Notes: generated by a model not told the origin, from the letters alone. 64,000 bases of DNA from Granulicella tundricola MP5ACTX9 (GCF_000178975.2 NC_015064.1:2976001-3040000), one strand, 5' to 3'; positions 25,289-35,227 are shown, counted from the stretch's first letter. Program-made: numbers and translations.

Positions 25289-26911
25289 ATGAATCGCTTC
25301 CTCTTCACCTCGCTTGCCACAGCGCTTTTAGTTGCTTCCACAGCAGGTGCGCAGACGCCTTCTGCGGCGCCCGATCTCGTCCTTAGCAATGGGCACGTCT
25401 TTACTGGCGACAAGGCCAACCCGTGGGTGGAGGCTATCTCAATCCGGGGCGAGCGGATTGTGCTGGCGGGAAGCGATGCTGCCGTCATGGCCACTGCGGG
25501 TACACAGACGAGGGTGATCGACCTGCACGGCCGCATGGCCATGCCCGGAATCAATGACTCGCACGACCATGTCGGCGGTGCTGACTTCGGGGTGCAACTG
25601 CATTCTCCTCCGGGGAACGGGCCTCACGGTCCTGGGCCCGAGCCATCGGTCGCGGAACTCGCGGATGCCGTGAAGGCCGCAGCACTGACGGCACCAGAAG
25701 GTGGCTGGATAGAGGGAGAGGTCGGAGAAGCAATCATCCGGCACCCCCGAGAGACTCGGCAGGCGCTTGATGAGGCCGCAGGATACCAACCCGTCATCGT
25801 GTCATCGTGGTGGGGACATGGAGCCATTTTGAACTCCCGCGGCTTGGCAAAACTGAAACTGACTGACGCAGTGAAGGACCCCGAAGGCGGCCATTTCGAC
25901 CGCGATGCCGCAGGCCATCTAACCGGTCTGCTGGAAGAAGAAGCCGCCAACGAGGTCAAACGCGGGCTGGCGGATGAGGCGGGCGTGGAACCTTCCGTCA
26001 AAGCCTTCCATGGCTATGCCCAGCGGCGTCTCGAGCAAGGCGTAACGACCGTACAGATAATGGCCACCAACCAGCGTTTGAGCTATCTGGAAAAGACTTT
26101 CGCCCAACCGGACGATCCGCTGCGGATCAGGATTATGCGCTTCCCGATGGCTCTTGAAGATGCTCGTGTGGGCGAGAAGCTGGGCACAGGGGAAGAGGTC
26201 CTGAACCCAAGGGTGCGTGTCGCGGGGGTAAAGTACGTGCTGGATGGCACTCCGATCGAGGAGCTTGCCTACCAGACCAAGGACTACGCCGATAAGCCGG
26301 GATGGCGAGGGCGTCCGGATTACTCAGTCGCGTTCATCGCCCGGCAGCTAAAGTTGGCGCTCAACGGAAAAGACCAGTTGATGCTGCACATCGTGGGCGA
26401 CGCCATGACGGATGAGGTCATGGACGAGATGGAAAAACTGGCTCCTGCGGAGACCTGGCGTCCGCTGCGGGTCCGCTTCGAACATGGTGACGGCTTCACC
26501 ACGCCGGAACGAATGGCGCGCGCTCACAAGCTTGGTATCGTGATCGCGCAACCACGTCCGGGCCGTCCCTGGAAGGCGCTCGAAACAGCCGGCATACCGC
26601 TGGCCTACGGGTCCGATGGCGGCATGAGCCCTTGGCTGATGTTCAGTGTGATGACGGACGCGAAGAACCCCCAGGCGATATCCACTGACGACGCGCTGGC
26701 GATCCTGACCAGCGGTTCGGCTTTTGCTGAGTTCCAGGAGACGAAGAAAGGCCGGCTAGCGCCGGGGATGCTGGCTGATGTCGCGGTGCTCTCACAGGAC
26801 GTCACCACACATCCTCAAGCTCCTGTTCCGGCGACGCACAGCGTTCTCACCATCATCGGCGGATCAGTGGCTTTTCGGTCAGCGGAGCTAGGGATGCAGC
26901 AGGGCCGATAA
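25289..26911 (+). CDS. Exported amidohydrolase of the YtcJ/Amidohydro_3 type
   Basis: 540 residues with a signal peptide (FLFTSLATALLVASTAGAQ). The metal-dependent hydrolase begins with DLVLSNGHVFTGDKANPWVEAISIRGERIV. The metal-binding HxH lies in the NDSHDHVGG motif. Later ligand-type residues are in LMLHIVGDA, RFEHGDGFT and the Asp of PLAYGSDGGMSPW. Members hydrolyse amide or similar bonds on diverse small molecules; the substrate is not predictable. It stands alone, after AraC paralog 3. Confidence 0.87.
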   Translation: MNRFLFTSLATALLVASTAGAQTPSAAPDLVLSNGHVFTGDKANPWVEAISIRGERIVLAGSDAAVMATAGTQTRVIDLHGRMAMPGINDSHDHVGGADFGVQLHSPPGNGPHGPGPEPSVAELADAVKAAALTAPEGGWIEGEVGEAIIRHPRETRQALDEAAGYQPVIVSSWWGHGAILNSRGLAKLKLTDAVKDPEGGHFDRDAAGHLTGLLEEEAANEVKRGLADEAGVEPSVKAFHGYAQRRLEQGVTTVQIMATNQRLSYLEKTFAQPDDPLRIRIMRFPMALEDARVGEKLGTGEEVLNPRVRVAGVKYVLDGTPIEELAYQTKDYADKPGWRGRPDYSVAFIARQLKLALNGKDQLMLHIVGDAMTDEVMDEMEKLAPAETWRPLRVRFEHGDGFTTPERMARAHKLGIVIAQPRPGRPWKALETAGIPLAYGSDGGMSPWLMFSVMTDAKNPQAISTDDALAILTSGSAFAEFQETKKGRLAPGMLADVAVLSQDVTTHPQAPVPATHSVLTIIGGSVAFRSAELGMQQGR

Positions 26912-27363
26912 GGTAACGATTACCATGCTTCCCGTCAGGAATGCTCCTAGATTAGTGCTAAATCGCCAGAGCACTCATGGACAAAAATCACGACGAACAG
27001 TCCTTGCGAGTAGCCCCATTGCGCTGGCTGTTGTAGCTGTAAACCCAGCGCCGCCCGGGCGAAAAGCAGGCCATGGAAATGACAGAGTATGGAAAGCATG
27101 GAAAGCCAAGGAGCCGGCTTCCCACCCTTCCCGCACTCTTTGGAAATCCCTTCGGGATTCCCACATTCCCACGGCCTCGACGACTAGATAGTTTTCTTCT
27201 CATACCTCCTCAACTCGAAATCATGGCCGCCGCAAGGGGCTTGTAACGGATGTCTCAGGTCCACAGCGTAACGCATGTCCCGGTACACTCACTCCCCTTA
27301 GCGGCTTTTGCTGTTGCCTTTGCTTTTGCTTTTGCTTTTCAGGAAATCAGGGTCGGCGTTGCG
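26912..27363. other. Gene-free stretch with IS relic and AAAAGC-type repeat
   Basis: No supportable gene. It includes an IS481-like end at 27242-27279 (described separately). On the minus strand at about 27302-27342 there are tandem copies of AAAAGC, a low-complexity run that would encode Lys-Ser repeats. This repeat is the 3' flank of the group II intron. Confidence 0.6.
27242..27279 (-). repeat. IS481-like terminus relic
   Basis: On the plus strand it reads TGTAACGGATGTCTCAGGTC and then CGTAACGCA. It agrees with the reverse complement of the 11352-11385 IS end at 26 of 34 positions. No transposase lies within reach, so it is a solo remnant. Confidence 0.55.
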
Positions 27364-27403
27364 GTCGGGTAAGGAAGCGGCATCGCTGCCGCTCCCTCCC
27401 CTA

Positions 27404-27438
27404 AGAACCGGACTGGATGGTTTCCCATCATCCGGCTC
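27404..27438 (-). ncRNA. Group II intron domain V
   Basis: On the minus strand it begins GAGCCGGATGATGGGAAACC and ends CCAGTCCGGTTC. This forms the 34-nt hairpin with a GAAA tetraloop-type cap and the catalytic stem, the most conserved part of group II introns. Confidence 0.9.
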
Positions 27439-27509
27439 AAGCCGTGTGTAAGCCCTGCGTGAGCAGAGCCGATTGAACAGAACGCACAAGGGTTGCGATG
27501 ATGACTGCC

Positions 27510-28976
27510 TTACCTGAACCTCTTGCGAGACTCGAAGTAGGCGCGCCAGTGCGGATCGAACGGGTTAGCATCCGATTTCACTTTCACGTAGCGCTTGATG
27601 GGGATATCGGATGGATTTACCAACCGAACCTCATACGAGCGCGAACGTTGCGCGTTGGAGGCAGTCACGGTGGCGAAGCACCATGAACATCCCGCAGACC
27701 AGTGCCAGTATCGATTTACGATCCAGGCAGAGTTCTTATTCGGATGTCTGCGCTTCGCCCATCGCCAGAGCAGGTGCCAGAGGTCATTCTTGACCTTCCA
27801 AAACGTCGAACCCGCTTCGATGTGGCGGTGATAATAAGCCCAACCACGGATAACCGGATTGAGCTGCCCGATCAAGTGCTCCTGTTTCGTGGCGCGATTC
27901 GAGCGAATCTCGCCACGTACCTTTTCCATGAAGGCGTGCAGGTTCTTCTTGGAGGGTTTAATCAGGAGCTTGCCGCCATACTTACGCAGGTTTTGTCCAA
28001 GGAAGTCGAAGCCCTGTTCGATATGCGTGATGCAAGTTTTCTCGGGTGAGAGCTGCAAGCCTCGTTCGAGCATGAACCGCTCGACCAGAGGTTTGACTTC
28101 ATTTTCCAGTAGCTCTTTCGAGCATCCGGTGATGATGAAGTCATCCGCATAACGTACGAAGTTCACCATCAGGTTATAGCGTTTTCCTCGGATTTCCCTT
28201 CTACGAAAGGTCTTCTTGAGAAGCCGCTCCAACCCATCCAGTGTAAGGTTCGCCAGCGTCGGCGAAATGATTCCGCCTTGCGGTGTACCTGCCTCCGTCG
28301 GAAACAGTGCTCGATTTTCCATGTAGCCCGCCTTCAACCATTTCCGCAGCACCTCTTTATCCGAGGGGATATGGTCGAGCATCCACGCGTGACTGATGTT
28401 GTCGAAGCAGCCACGGATGTCGCCCTCAAGAACCCACGGCGGGCTGATCTTGCGAGCCAGCACCGTGAAGCACTGCTCGATGGCATCGGCGGTCGAGCGT
28501 TTCGGTCGAAAGCCATAGGAGTTGGGATCGGCAGTCGTCTCCGCTACGGGGAGCAGCGCGAGCAGGTAAAGAGCCTGCATAGCGCGGTCCTTCATCGTGG
28601 GGATTCCCAGCGGTCTCAGCTTCCCATTGGACTTCGGGATATAGACACGCCGCAACGGTAGCGGAAAATACCCGCGCCGTCGCAGTGTGCCGATGGCCTT
28701 GTACCTGGACGCCGGAGTGCGCCAGATTGCTCCGTCCACTCCAGGCGTATTCTTGCCCTGATTGTGCGTCACTCGTTTCACGGCCAACGCTCGACCGTAG
28801 AACGAGTGGGTCAGCAGCCATTGCAAGGCTTTCACCTTGCCGTGGCGGCCTTCCTGTGTTGCCTTGAAGATACGCGCTTGCAGTCTCCTGACCTTCTGCT
28901 CACATTGAGACCAATCGATCTGTTCCCATTGCGATTCAGGGCCGGAGGCTGCACACATAGATTGCTCCACGTTCAT
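27510..28976 (-). CDS. ltrA: Group II intron reverse transcriptase/maturase
   Basis: 488 residues. RT blocks in order: KVRRLQARIFKATQEG, PGVDGAIW, LRRVYIPKSNGKLRPLGIPTMKDRAMQ, SYGFRPKRSTADAI, EGDIRGCFDNI, TPQGGIISPTLANL and the catalytic VRYADDF. The maturase (X) domain has WAYYHRHIEAGSTFWKVKNDLWHLLWRWAKRRHP. It ends with ANPFDPHWRAYFESRKRFR, just where many relatives continue into an HNH endonuclease. It therefore lacks the En domain and probably relies on nicked or single-stranded target DNA. The protein splices the host intron and reverse transcribes it. Confidence 0.93.
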   Translation of the reverse strand: MNVEQSMCAASGPESQWEQIDWSQCEQKVRRLQARIFKATQEGRHGKVKALQWLLTHSFYGRALAVKRVTHNQGKNTPGVDGAIWRTPASRYKAIGTLRRRGYFPLPLRRVYIPKSNGKLRPLGIPTMKDRAMQALYLLALLPVAETTADPNSYGFRPKRSTADAIEQCFTVLARKISPPWVLEGDIRGCFDNISHAWMLDHIPSDKEVLRKWLKAGYMENRALFPTEAGTPQGGIISPTLANLTLDGLERLLKKTFRRREIRGKRYNLMVNFVRYADDFIITGCSKELLENEVKPLVERFMLERGLQLSPEKTCITHIEQGFDFLGQNLRKYGGKLLIKPSKKNLHAFMEKVRGEIRSNRATKQEHLIGQLNPVIRGWAYYHRHIEAGSTFWKVKNDLWHLLWRWAKRRHPNKNSAWIVNRYWHWSAGCSWCFATVTASNAQRSRSYEVRLVNPSDIPIKRYVKVKSDANPFDPHWRAYFESRKRFR

Positions 28977-29717
28977 TTGCGATTTCCTCCTGCGAAGATT
29001 CTGTAAGTTCTCTCGTCAACCACGACCAACTGGAAGTCTGCCTGCTTTCGCAGCGGAGTGATGTAGCAACTCCTATCCGCTCCATTACAGAGCGGCATTT
29101 GCTTTTTCCAGCATCCTTTACCCGCTACCCCGACAGCGTGCCTTGCGGCAACACCTGCCCCGAGGGGCGAGATAACGGGCTTACCTTGTTCCATTTGAAT
29201 GACACGAATGACTTAGCCCCCACCTCTACACCGGCAGCCCTTGTGTCCGTGTGCTCCATCCCTACCGGTGGAGCAACCGGCTGCGTGCCTTTTGGCTAGA
29301 GCCTGTCAGCGCCTTTGGCTCCTCGGCCGTTACGATGCCTGCGGTGGTTCACTTTCGTTGGACATATCATTCAGCCTGGCGCCTCCCACCGCCTTGACGC
29401 TGGCAGTGGCAGAGAGTCCCTCGCGGGCTTCTCCTTGTCGCAAGACAGAGGCTCGTTGTCTCGACAGCTTTCGACCCAGCCGTTACCAGCTACGCCGATG
29501 TCGATAGGCTACTGCGGACGGAACCGCAGGTTCAGCTCACTCCTTTCGTGTTGAACAATCATTCAAATAGCCTCAAGTCGCACGGCAGGAACAGGCCCGC
29601 TGAGGTGGGTAGCGGAGGCCAGCACTTGGCCGCAGATAGGGAGGACTCCTCCTCCCTCTAGATAGCCGTAACAGCCCGTTGGGAAATTGCCGGACAAGAC
29701 ATATACTTCCTTTTCAT

Positions 29718-31330
29718 ATGGAAGCTCTGTGGATCGTGATCGCCCTACTTGCAGGTGGCTTGGCAGTTTACGTCTTGATCAAACCCCGACTGAGCTTTTC
29801 CGCTTCTGAAGCGGCCTCAGAGAAAGTCCGCGCAGCGCAGCTCGATGCGGCTCGACAACAGCTTGAAATCGAAATCGCGGGTCTGCGAAGCGTTGCCGGT
29901 CGAGTAACTGAATTGATTGCAAGGGCCGAAGAAGATCGTTCAACGATTTTGGAACTAACGGAAAAACATTCTGCTGCAACCTCTTCTTTAGCTGATCGCG
30001 ACGACGCTATCGGAGATTTGAGGAGCCAAGTAATTTCTCTGACTGAAGAAGCTGAAAAGGTCAGGAAATCGGTGACTGATCTGGAAATCGAGAAGGCTAC
30101 CATGGCTTCCGCAATCGCGGAACGCGAAGCGTCCCTAAAAGAGGAACGGAAGCAATTCACCGAAACTGCGGCGGCTTTTAAGGCGCAATTTGCGGAACTC
30201 TCCGCAGATGCACTCAAGGACAACGGTGAGAAGTTTTTAGAGACCGCAAGCGCGTGTTGGCTCTTCAACATCAAAGTGCGTCCGGGGATTTAGATAAAAG
30301 GCGAGAGGAGATAAAGAACCTCGTAAAACCAATAGAGGAAGGCATCAAGGCAGTTGGTGATGCAGCGCGAGAGATGGAGGCGACTCGTGCGACAGCATTC
30401 GGGTCAATCGACGAACAACTTCGTAGTTCGGTTGCATCTGCCGTCGAAGTTGCTAGACAAGCCGGTGCCCTCAAAGACGCTCTAAAGAGGCCTAACGTGA
30501 GAGGGCGATGGGGCGAGGTTCAGCTCAAAATCTGCGTAGAACTGGCGGGTATGGAGGAGCACTGCGATGTCGAGTTCCAGGAGACATCTCTCACCTCGGA
30601 TGATGAAGCTTTGAGACCGGATATGATCGTGCGGATGCCGGGAGGAAGGAAGATCACGGTGGATTCAAAGACACCTATTGTTCACTTCCTGAGCTACATC
30701 GAAGCTTCCAGCGATGACGAAAGACAAGCGGCTCTAGTGAACCACGGCCGTTCGGTGAAGAAGCACGTCGCAGATTTAGCAAAAACTGATTACATGCAGA
30801 GAGTGGCTGACAGTCCCGACTTTGTCGTGATGTTCTTGCCAAATGAGTCATTTCTGTCGATGACACTAGAAAAAGAACCAACGTTCATGGAGGAAGCGCT
30901 TAAAAGGAAAGTTCTTGTAGCTACCCCAGGGACATTGATTGGGCTTCTGAAGGTTGTCCAATTCGGATGGAATGAACAGAAGATCGCTCAAAACGCCCAG
31001 CGAATTGCGCATGAAGGTTCAAAATTAAATGGCGAAATTGTTAAGTTCCTCGCGGACTTTGCGAAGTTGAGTCTCGCTTTAGACTCTGTAAACGAAGCGT
31101 TCGGTAGTAGTAAGCGGAGAGTTGAGAATCAGATAGCGAAGCGATCACTTAACCTAACGGCTTTGGGAGCGCGGAACACGTCGTCACTTGGGAAAAGCAA
31201 AAAAGTTCTGGGAGAAGTCGCAAATCTCCTAAAGGCTGCCGGTGCCGACGATGAAGACATTGAGCAAACCGAAGATCCTGAACATCTCTCCATTGCTGCC
31301 ACGAGCGACGAAGACGAGATCGAGGATTGA
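29718..31330 (+). pseudogene. rmuC: rmuC, frameshifted
   Basis: An RmuC-type protein (about 537 residues) is split over two frames. The first frame, from the ATG at 29718, has an N-terminal TM helix (LWIVIALLAGGLAVYVLI) and a long coiled coil up to FAELSADALKDNGEKFLETAS near 30251. The second frame resumes with VLALQHQSASGDLDKRREEIKNLVKPIEEGI and runs to 31330, including the PD-(D/E)xK-like core (GRWGEVQLK, RPDMIVRMPGGRKITVDSKTP). A single-base deletion at about 30250-30254 explains the break. A GTG at 30254 could still express the nuclease-like part. RmuC limits DNA rearrangement and is often found in defence islands; here it sits upstream of Zorya genes. Confidence 0.82.
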
Positions 31331-31382
31331 TGGTTTGGCACACCGCTGGCGGTGTATTTTGACGAGAGTTGATACCTAAGCT

Positions 31383-32411
31383 ATGGGACTGTTCGATTGG
31401 CTGCTTCACAAACGCCCTCCGTTTCAAACACATTCCGGGTCAGTAATCCGTAAACAGCTTTCGGCTGAAGAACCCATCAAATCGTCGGTTGTGTGGACCG
31501 TGCCAAAAACTGAGTTCATAGACATACCTGAACGAAATTTCTTTGGAGAATGCGTCCGATCTCCCGACCAGAGGTACACACTGGCTTGGAGGGACGCGAA
31601 CGAATCGGGTTCTCAAGGTGGGGCTAGATCCCAAGGCAAAGGAAAATATATCGTGCTGGCCGGTAAGGATGTCATCGCTCAAGGTGCCGTCGCTCGTCCA
31701 AACGACGGCAAGATAGCCAATGATGGGAGCTTCATCTTGAACGACTGGGGATTTGGGGGTGGTCTTCAAGGTGTCTTCTTGGCCTTTGATTGCTCGGGGA
31801 AACCTCTCGTGAAACGCCAGTTCGAAGCTAACCTCTTCAACAACGGGCTCTCAGTCGATGGGAGCACCGCAGCGTGCCAGACTGCGAATGCCTATGAAGG
31901 AGATGACGGCTCAAAGCTGACGATCTTCAATCTGAGAACCGGAGTGGAAGTTGCTTCTTGGATTCCCGCATCCGGTTGGGCGGACTTCTACGCATTTCCA
32001 GCAGACGGCGTTATCCAATTGGGGTACTCGAAGCTCGGACTGTTTTCATACCGTTGGGATGGGACGTTCCTGGATGCGGAAGAGTGGCAAGAGGCCCGCC
32101 TTTCGAAGGGTGACTACAGCACGGTAATGATGGCAGTAGATTTCGCGATCAAAAGCGATGACGGCCAATTGGAAGAAGGACTGGCACATCGCTTGCTCAA
32201 AAGTTTGGATCGGATATCACCGCAAATTCCAGAAACTGATGTTCAGCGGAAAGCGACGCTGAAGAAACTCCAAGGGCAATGCTGGGAAGCCATAGGCGAT
32301 CTGACGACCGCCTTAACCGAATACGATTCAGCGCTGGCGATCAACCCAAAGGTGGGAATCAAGCGTCGTGCGGATCAAATCAGGAAGCAACAACAAGCGG
32401 AAACGCGCTAA
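31383..32411 (+). CDS. Unknown protein, propeller-like N-terminus and TPR-like C-terminus
   Basis: 342 residues, no signal peptide. Residues ~55-240 contain repeated short beta-strand units (SPDQRYTLAWRDAN, GKYIVLAGKDVIAQG, DGSFILNDWGFGGGLQGVFLAFDCSGK, SKLTIFNLRTGVEVASW), which suggests a small beta-propeller. Residues ~255-335 (EEGLAHRLLKSLDRISPQI...AIGDLTTALTEYDSALAINPKVG) look like one or two TPR units. It lies between rmuC and zorA on the same strand, with 53 and 180 bp gaps. I do not know it as a standard Zorya component. A sensor or adaptor role in the defence island is inference. Confidence 0.65.
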   Translation: MGLFDWLLHKRPPFQTHSGSVIRKQLSAEEPIKSSVVWTVPKTEFIDIPERNFFGECVRSPDQRYTLAWRDANESGSQGGARSQGKGKYIVLAGKDVIAQGAVARPNDGKIANDGSFILNDWGFGGGLQGVFLAFDCSGKPLVKRQFEANLFNNGLSVDGSTAACQTANAYEGDDGSKLTIFNLRTGVEVASWIPASGWADFYAFPADGVIQLGYSKLGLFSYRWDGTFLDAEEWQEARLSKGDYSTVMMAVDFAIKSDDGQLEEGLAHRLLKSLDRISPQIPETDVQRKATLKKLQGQCWEAIGDLTTALTEYDSALAINPKVGIKRRADQIRKQQQAETR

Positions 32412-32591
32412 ACCTCGGCAGGGTGGGGCGATTTGGGATGTTTTTTTCTTCTGGAGCGAATTGTGCCCCAAAGGCAGCCTCCCAGAGTAGAGTAGATATG
32501 TTCCAACATTTGAGAGTTTTCCCGTGGGAGGGTTTCCGACAACGGACTGAGGTGCGGTTGCGTTCGGGAGTGCCCATGGCTGAGGAATGCC

Positions 32592-34544
32592 TTGCCAATC
32601 TTCCTGCACATTGTCCACTCGTTGTCCCCTTTCCTCCGTGGGTTTGCGGCGCTTATCGTCGCGTTATGGATAGCTTTCCTTGTCAGAATGATCTGGCAGG
32701 CAATGAAAGTTCACAAGGCGAACCGGGCGATCCTCGCTGTGCTGGACTCAGTGCCTGCTGCTAGCAGCGAAGAGCGCATCGACGGCTTACCTCTTGACCG
32801 AATAAATCTGCTGCGGTCGGCCTTCCAAAGCTCCAACGAGCATGCAAAGGATTGGTGGAATTCGATCGAAGGCTCTCTCCTTCCTTTAAATTCGCCGCTA
32901 TCGGAAGATCGTTGGTTCGTTTCAGACGCAGCAAGGGACCTGTTCAGTTCCGAGGAACTGTTCGAGGATTACGCGGACGTTTCTCACCAAGCAGTGCCCG
33001 GCATTCTTACGGCCTTGGGCCTTTTGGGTACATTTAGCGCACTTTTGCTCGGGCTTGCCGACCTACGCTACACAGATAAAGCCGTTCTTGGCCTTTCTGA
33101 TCTGATCAATGCACTCTCGGGCAAATTTTTCACTTCGGTACTCGCGCTTGGGTCAAGCCTCATCTTTGTCTTAGCCGAGCGTTTCCTTTTCGCTACGAGA
33201 TTCGAAAGGCTCTACTCCAAAGTCTGCGGGAGGTTCGACAGAGTCTTCCCCCGGCTCACCCAAGAGCGAGTGCTTATTGACATCCGCAAAGAGGCGCTGA
33301 GCCAATCTGTTTCTCTATCGAACATCAGCAGTGATCTGGTGGGGCAACTCACGGGAGCGTTCCAACAGACGATACTGCCGAGTCTGTCGTTCGATCTAGC
33401 GGAGCAACTCACGAAGCAACTCCTCCCGGCCATCCAAAAGATGGAAGGTGCTCTAGAACGCCTCGAATCACAGAAACAAGATTCTGTTGTGGGCGAATTC
33501 AGGTCGCTTGTCACGACTTTGGAGACTTCAATCACGAATGCGTTGTCCGACATGGGCTCGCGCTTTCACGAGCAGTTGACGGGTTCAGCCCACTCCGAAT
33601 TTGCAGCTGTACAAGAGACACTATCCGGAACGTCACAAATGCTATTACAGATGAACGCGCAATTTGAACTCACGCGTTCGGCTCTCTCGAATCTGGTTGA
33701 TGCAGCAAACACGTCCTCCGACCACCAAGCAAAGGCAAGTCAGGATCAAGCAGAGGCTCTTCGACAACTCATGCACGGCCTGATTGAGGAGATGGGTAAG
33801 AACGCAAGTTCGAACCTGCAAAACATCGCAGGGGCTTTGACGAACGTGATTGCGGATCTGTCGAGAAAAGTTGAAGATGTCTCGGAAACGATGATTCGTA
33901 CTGTCAGTAATGCAGCTCAAGGAAGCCAGAGTTCGGCAGATGCATTGATAGCAAAGAGTGGCGCGTGGACCGAAGCTACAAGTCAACAACTAACGACCCT
34001 CCTGGAGTCAATCGAGGCCAGAAGTGGGGAGTTTAAGGCAGCCGGTCAGAGCCTCCTTGAAGCAAAGAGTTTGCTGGCCGATGTGCTGGACAGGAACGCG
34101 ACTGCGCTCAAGTCCATGGAATCGGCGGCCAGACAAGTCGAAGGGTACACAACAGCCTTGACGGTAGTAGCTCGAAACAGCGACGACACGCAACGCCGTC
34201 AGGCTGAGGTCGTTGCACTTAGCAGGCAAATTGTAGAAGAATTGAAGCAGACCAGCGCTGGAAATCAAGGCATCCTCGACCAATACAACCGCTCCCTAAA
34301 CGAAGCCAAGACAGTCTTTGGCACTCTTGATACTCAAATCGAAACCCTCCTCACAAAGATCAACACCGGGATGCGCGAGTACGTGCAGACAGTTGAGAGC
34401 AACTTCAGCGTAATCGTGAAACATTCGAACGACTATCTGCCCGAGATTTCTCGCGTGCTTCAGAGTCAGATTCAGGAGCTTGAACGTCAGCTTGAAGAGT
34501 TGACATCAGTGTTCAGTAAGGCGCTTCAAGCCGGAGCCGAGTAA
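32592..34544 (+). CDS. zorA: ZorA, MotA/TolQ-like motor subunit of Zorya anti-phage system
   Basis: 650 residues from a TTG at 32592 with GAGG upstream. Membrane helices are at ~17-38 (FAALIVALWIAFLVRMIW), ~136-156 (ILTALGLLGTFSALLLGLADL) and ~172-198 (GKFFTSVLALGSSLIFVLAERFLF), matching the MotA/ExbB-like proton-channel core. From ~210 to the end is a very long coiled coil, the cytoplasmic tail characteristic of ZorA. Five ZorA and two ZorB form an ion-driven membrane motor in characterised systems, whose tail is thought to transmit the signal of phage entry. The gene overlaps zorB by one base. Confidence 0.88.
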   Translation: MPIFLHIVHSLSPFLRGFAALIVALWIAFLVRMIWQAMKVHKANRAILAVLDSVPAASSEERIDGLPLDRINLLRSAFQSSNEHAKDWWNSIEGSLLPLNSPLSEDRWFVSDAARDLFSSEELFEDYADVSHQAVPGILTALGLLGTFSALLLGLADLRYTDKAVLGLSDLINALSGKFFTSVLALGSSLIFVLAERFLFATRFERLYSKVCGRFDRVFPRLTQERVLIDIRKEALSQSVSLSNISSDLVGQLTGAFQQTILPSLSFDLAEQLTKQLLPAIQKMEGALERLESQKQDSVVGEFRSLVTTLETSITNALSDMGSRFHEQLTGSAHSEFAAVQETLSGTSQMLLQMNAQFELTRSALSNLVDAANTSSDHQAKASQDQAEALRQLMHGLIEEMGKNASSNLQNIAGALTNVIADLSRKVEDVSETMIRTVSNAAQGSQSSADALIAKSGAWTEATSQQLTTLLESIEARSGEFKAAGQSLLEAKSLLADVLDRNATALKSMESAARQVEGYTTALTVVARNSDDTQRRQAEVVALSRQIVEELKQTSAGNQGILDQYNRSLNEAKTVFGTLDTQIETLLTKINTGMREYVQTVESNFSVIVKHSNDYLPEISRVLQSQIQELERQLEELTSVFSKALQAGAE

Positions 34545-35227
34545 TGCGATCCCGCGAGAAACATGATCACCTTTCGAGTTCGTTCACCGATCTGATGTCC
34601 TCTCTTGTCGTAATCTTTATCCTGCTGTTTTTGGCTTTCGTCCACGAACAGGAGGAACGGCAAGAAAGCGTTAAAGATAAACTCCTCTCCGAGTTGCAAC
34701 AACAGTTGAAGGAAGCGAATCTTGACCAACAGAACATCAAAAAGGACGGGGACGCCGTTGTGATTATTGTGCCGGAAGGCCTCATGAACTTCGAGACCGG
34801 CAAGTCGGATTTGAAAGATGGAGGGAAGGCGTTTCTCGCGAAGTACATACCTCCAATCTCTAAAATGCTCGTAAGCGATTTCCGGAACGATGTCGACTCT
34901 TTGATTGTTGAGGGCTACACCGATCGACAAAGGGCTGCGGGTAGCTCAGAAGAACAAGGGGAGGCTCAAAATCTGATCCTGAGCCAGGAGCGCTCGATGA
35001 AAGTTGTAGAAGAGTCTCTTCGAGACCTCTCTGGACCGGACCACATCCCGGAAAGAGAATTCTTTTTGGATCGGTTGTCCGCAAGCGGTAGGGGCGAACA
35101 GCAAGCGATCCATCAAGGCGGACCCGAAAATAATCCGAACCTCCGACGGGTGATTTTTCGCATCAGGGTGCGCTCGAACGCGATGCAGGATGCTGCACAA
35201 GAGATCAAGGCGGACCTTCACAAATGA
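34544..35227 (+). CDS. zorB: ZorB, MotB/OmpA-like stator subunit of Zorya
   Basis: 227 residues. A short cytoplasmic tail leads to one TM helix (SFTDLMSSLVVIFILLFLAFV) that carries the essential MotB-type Asp in FTDLMSSL. A coiled linker and an OmpA-type peptidoglycan-binding domain follow (LMNFETGKSDLKDGGKAFL, VEGYTDRQRAAGSS, LSQERSMKVVEESL, FLDRLSASGRGEQQ, NLRRVIFRI). It anchors the ZorA motor to the cell wall. It overlaps zorA by one base and zorC by four, so translation is coupled. Confidence 0.88.
   Translation: MRSREKHDHLSSSFTDLMSSLVVIFILLFLAFVHEQEERQESVKDKLLSELQQQLKEANLDQQNIKKDGDAVVIIVPEGLMNFETGKSDLKDGGKAFLAKYIPPISKMLVSDFRNDVDSLIVEGYTDRQRAAGSSEEQGEAQNLILSQERSMKVVEESLRDLSGPDHIPEREFFLDRLSASGRGEQQAIHQGGPENNPNLRRVIFRIRVRSNAMQDAAQEIKADLHK

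Larger units (their letters stand above)
27364..29583 (-). mobile_element. Group II intron
   Basis: The intron reads leftward. The 5' end GTGCGACTTGAGG starts at 29583 and matches the GUGYG consensus. The region 28977-29583 (607 nt) would hold RNA domains I-III. The maturase gene occupies domain IV. Domain V is at 27404-27438 and a domain VI-like hairpin (GGAGCGGCA / TGCCGCTTCC) follows, ending near CCTTACCCGAC at about 27364. All parts are in order, so the intron may be functional. It is inserted in non-coding DNA. Confidence 0.85.

Noticed and set aside
11352..27279. Composite transposon bounded by two inverted IS481-like ends
   Set aside because: The right copy is diverged and has no transposase, and no target duplication is visible; the 16-kb interval holds unrelated genes with ordinary spacing.
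27298..27345. CRISPR-like or coding Lys-Ser repeat
   Set aside because: The units are only six bases, without spacers, and the corresponding frame has no start context or homology.
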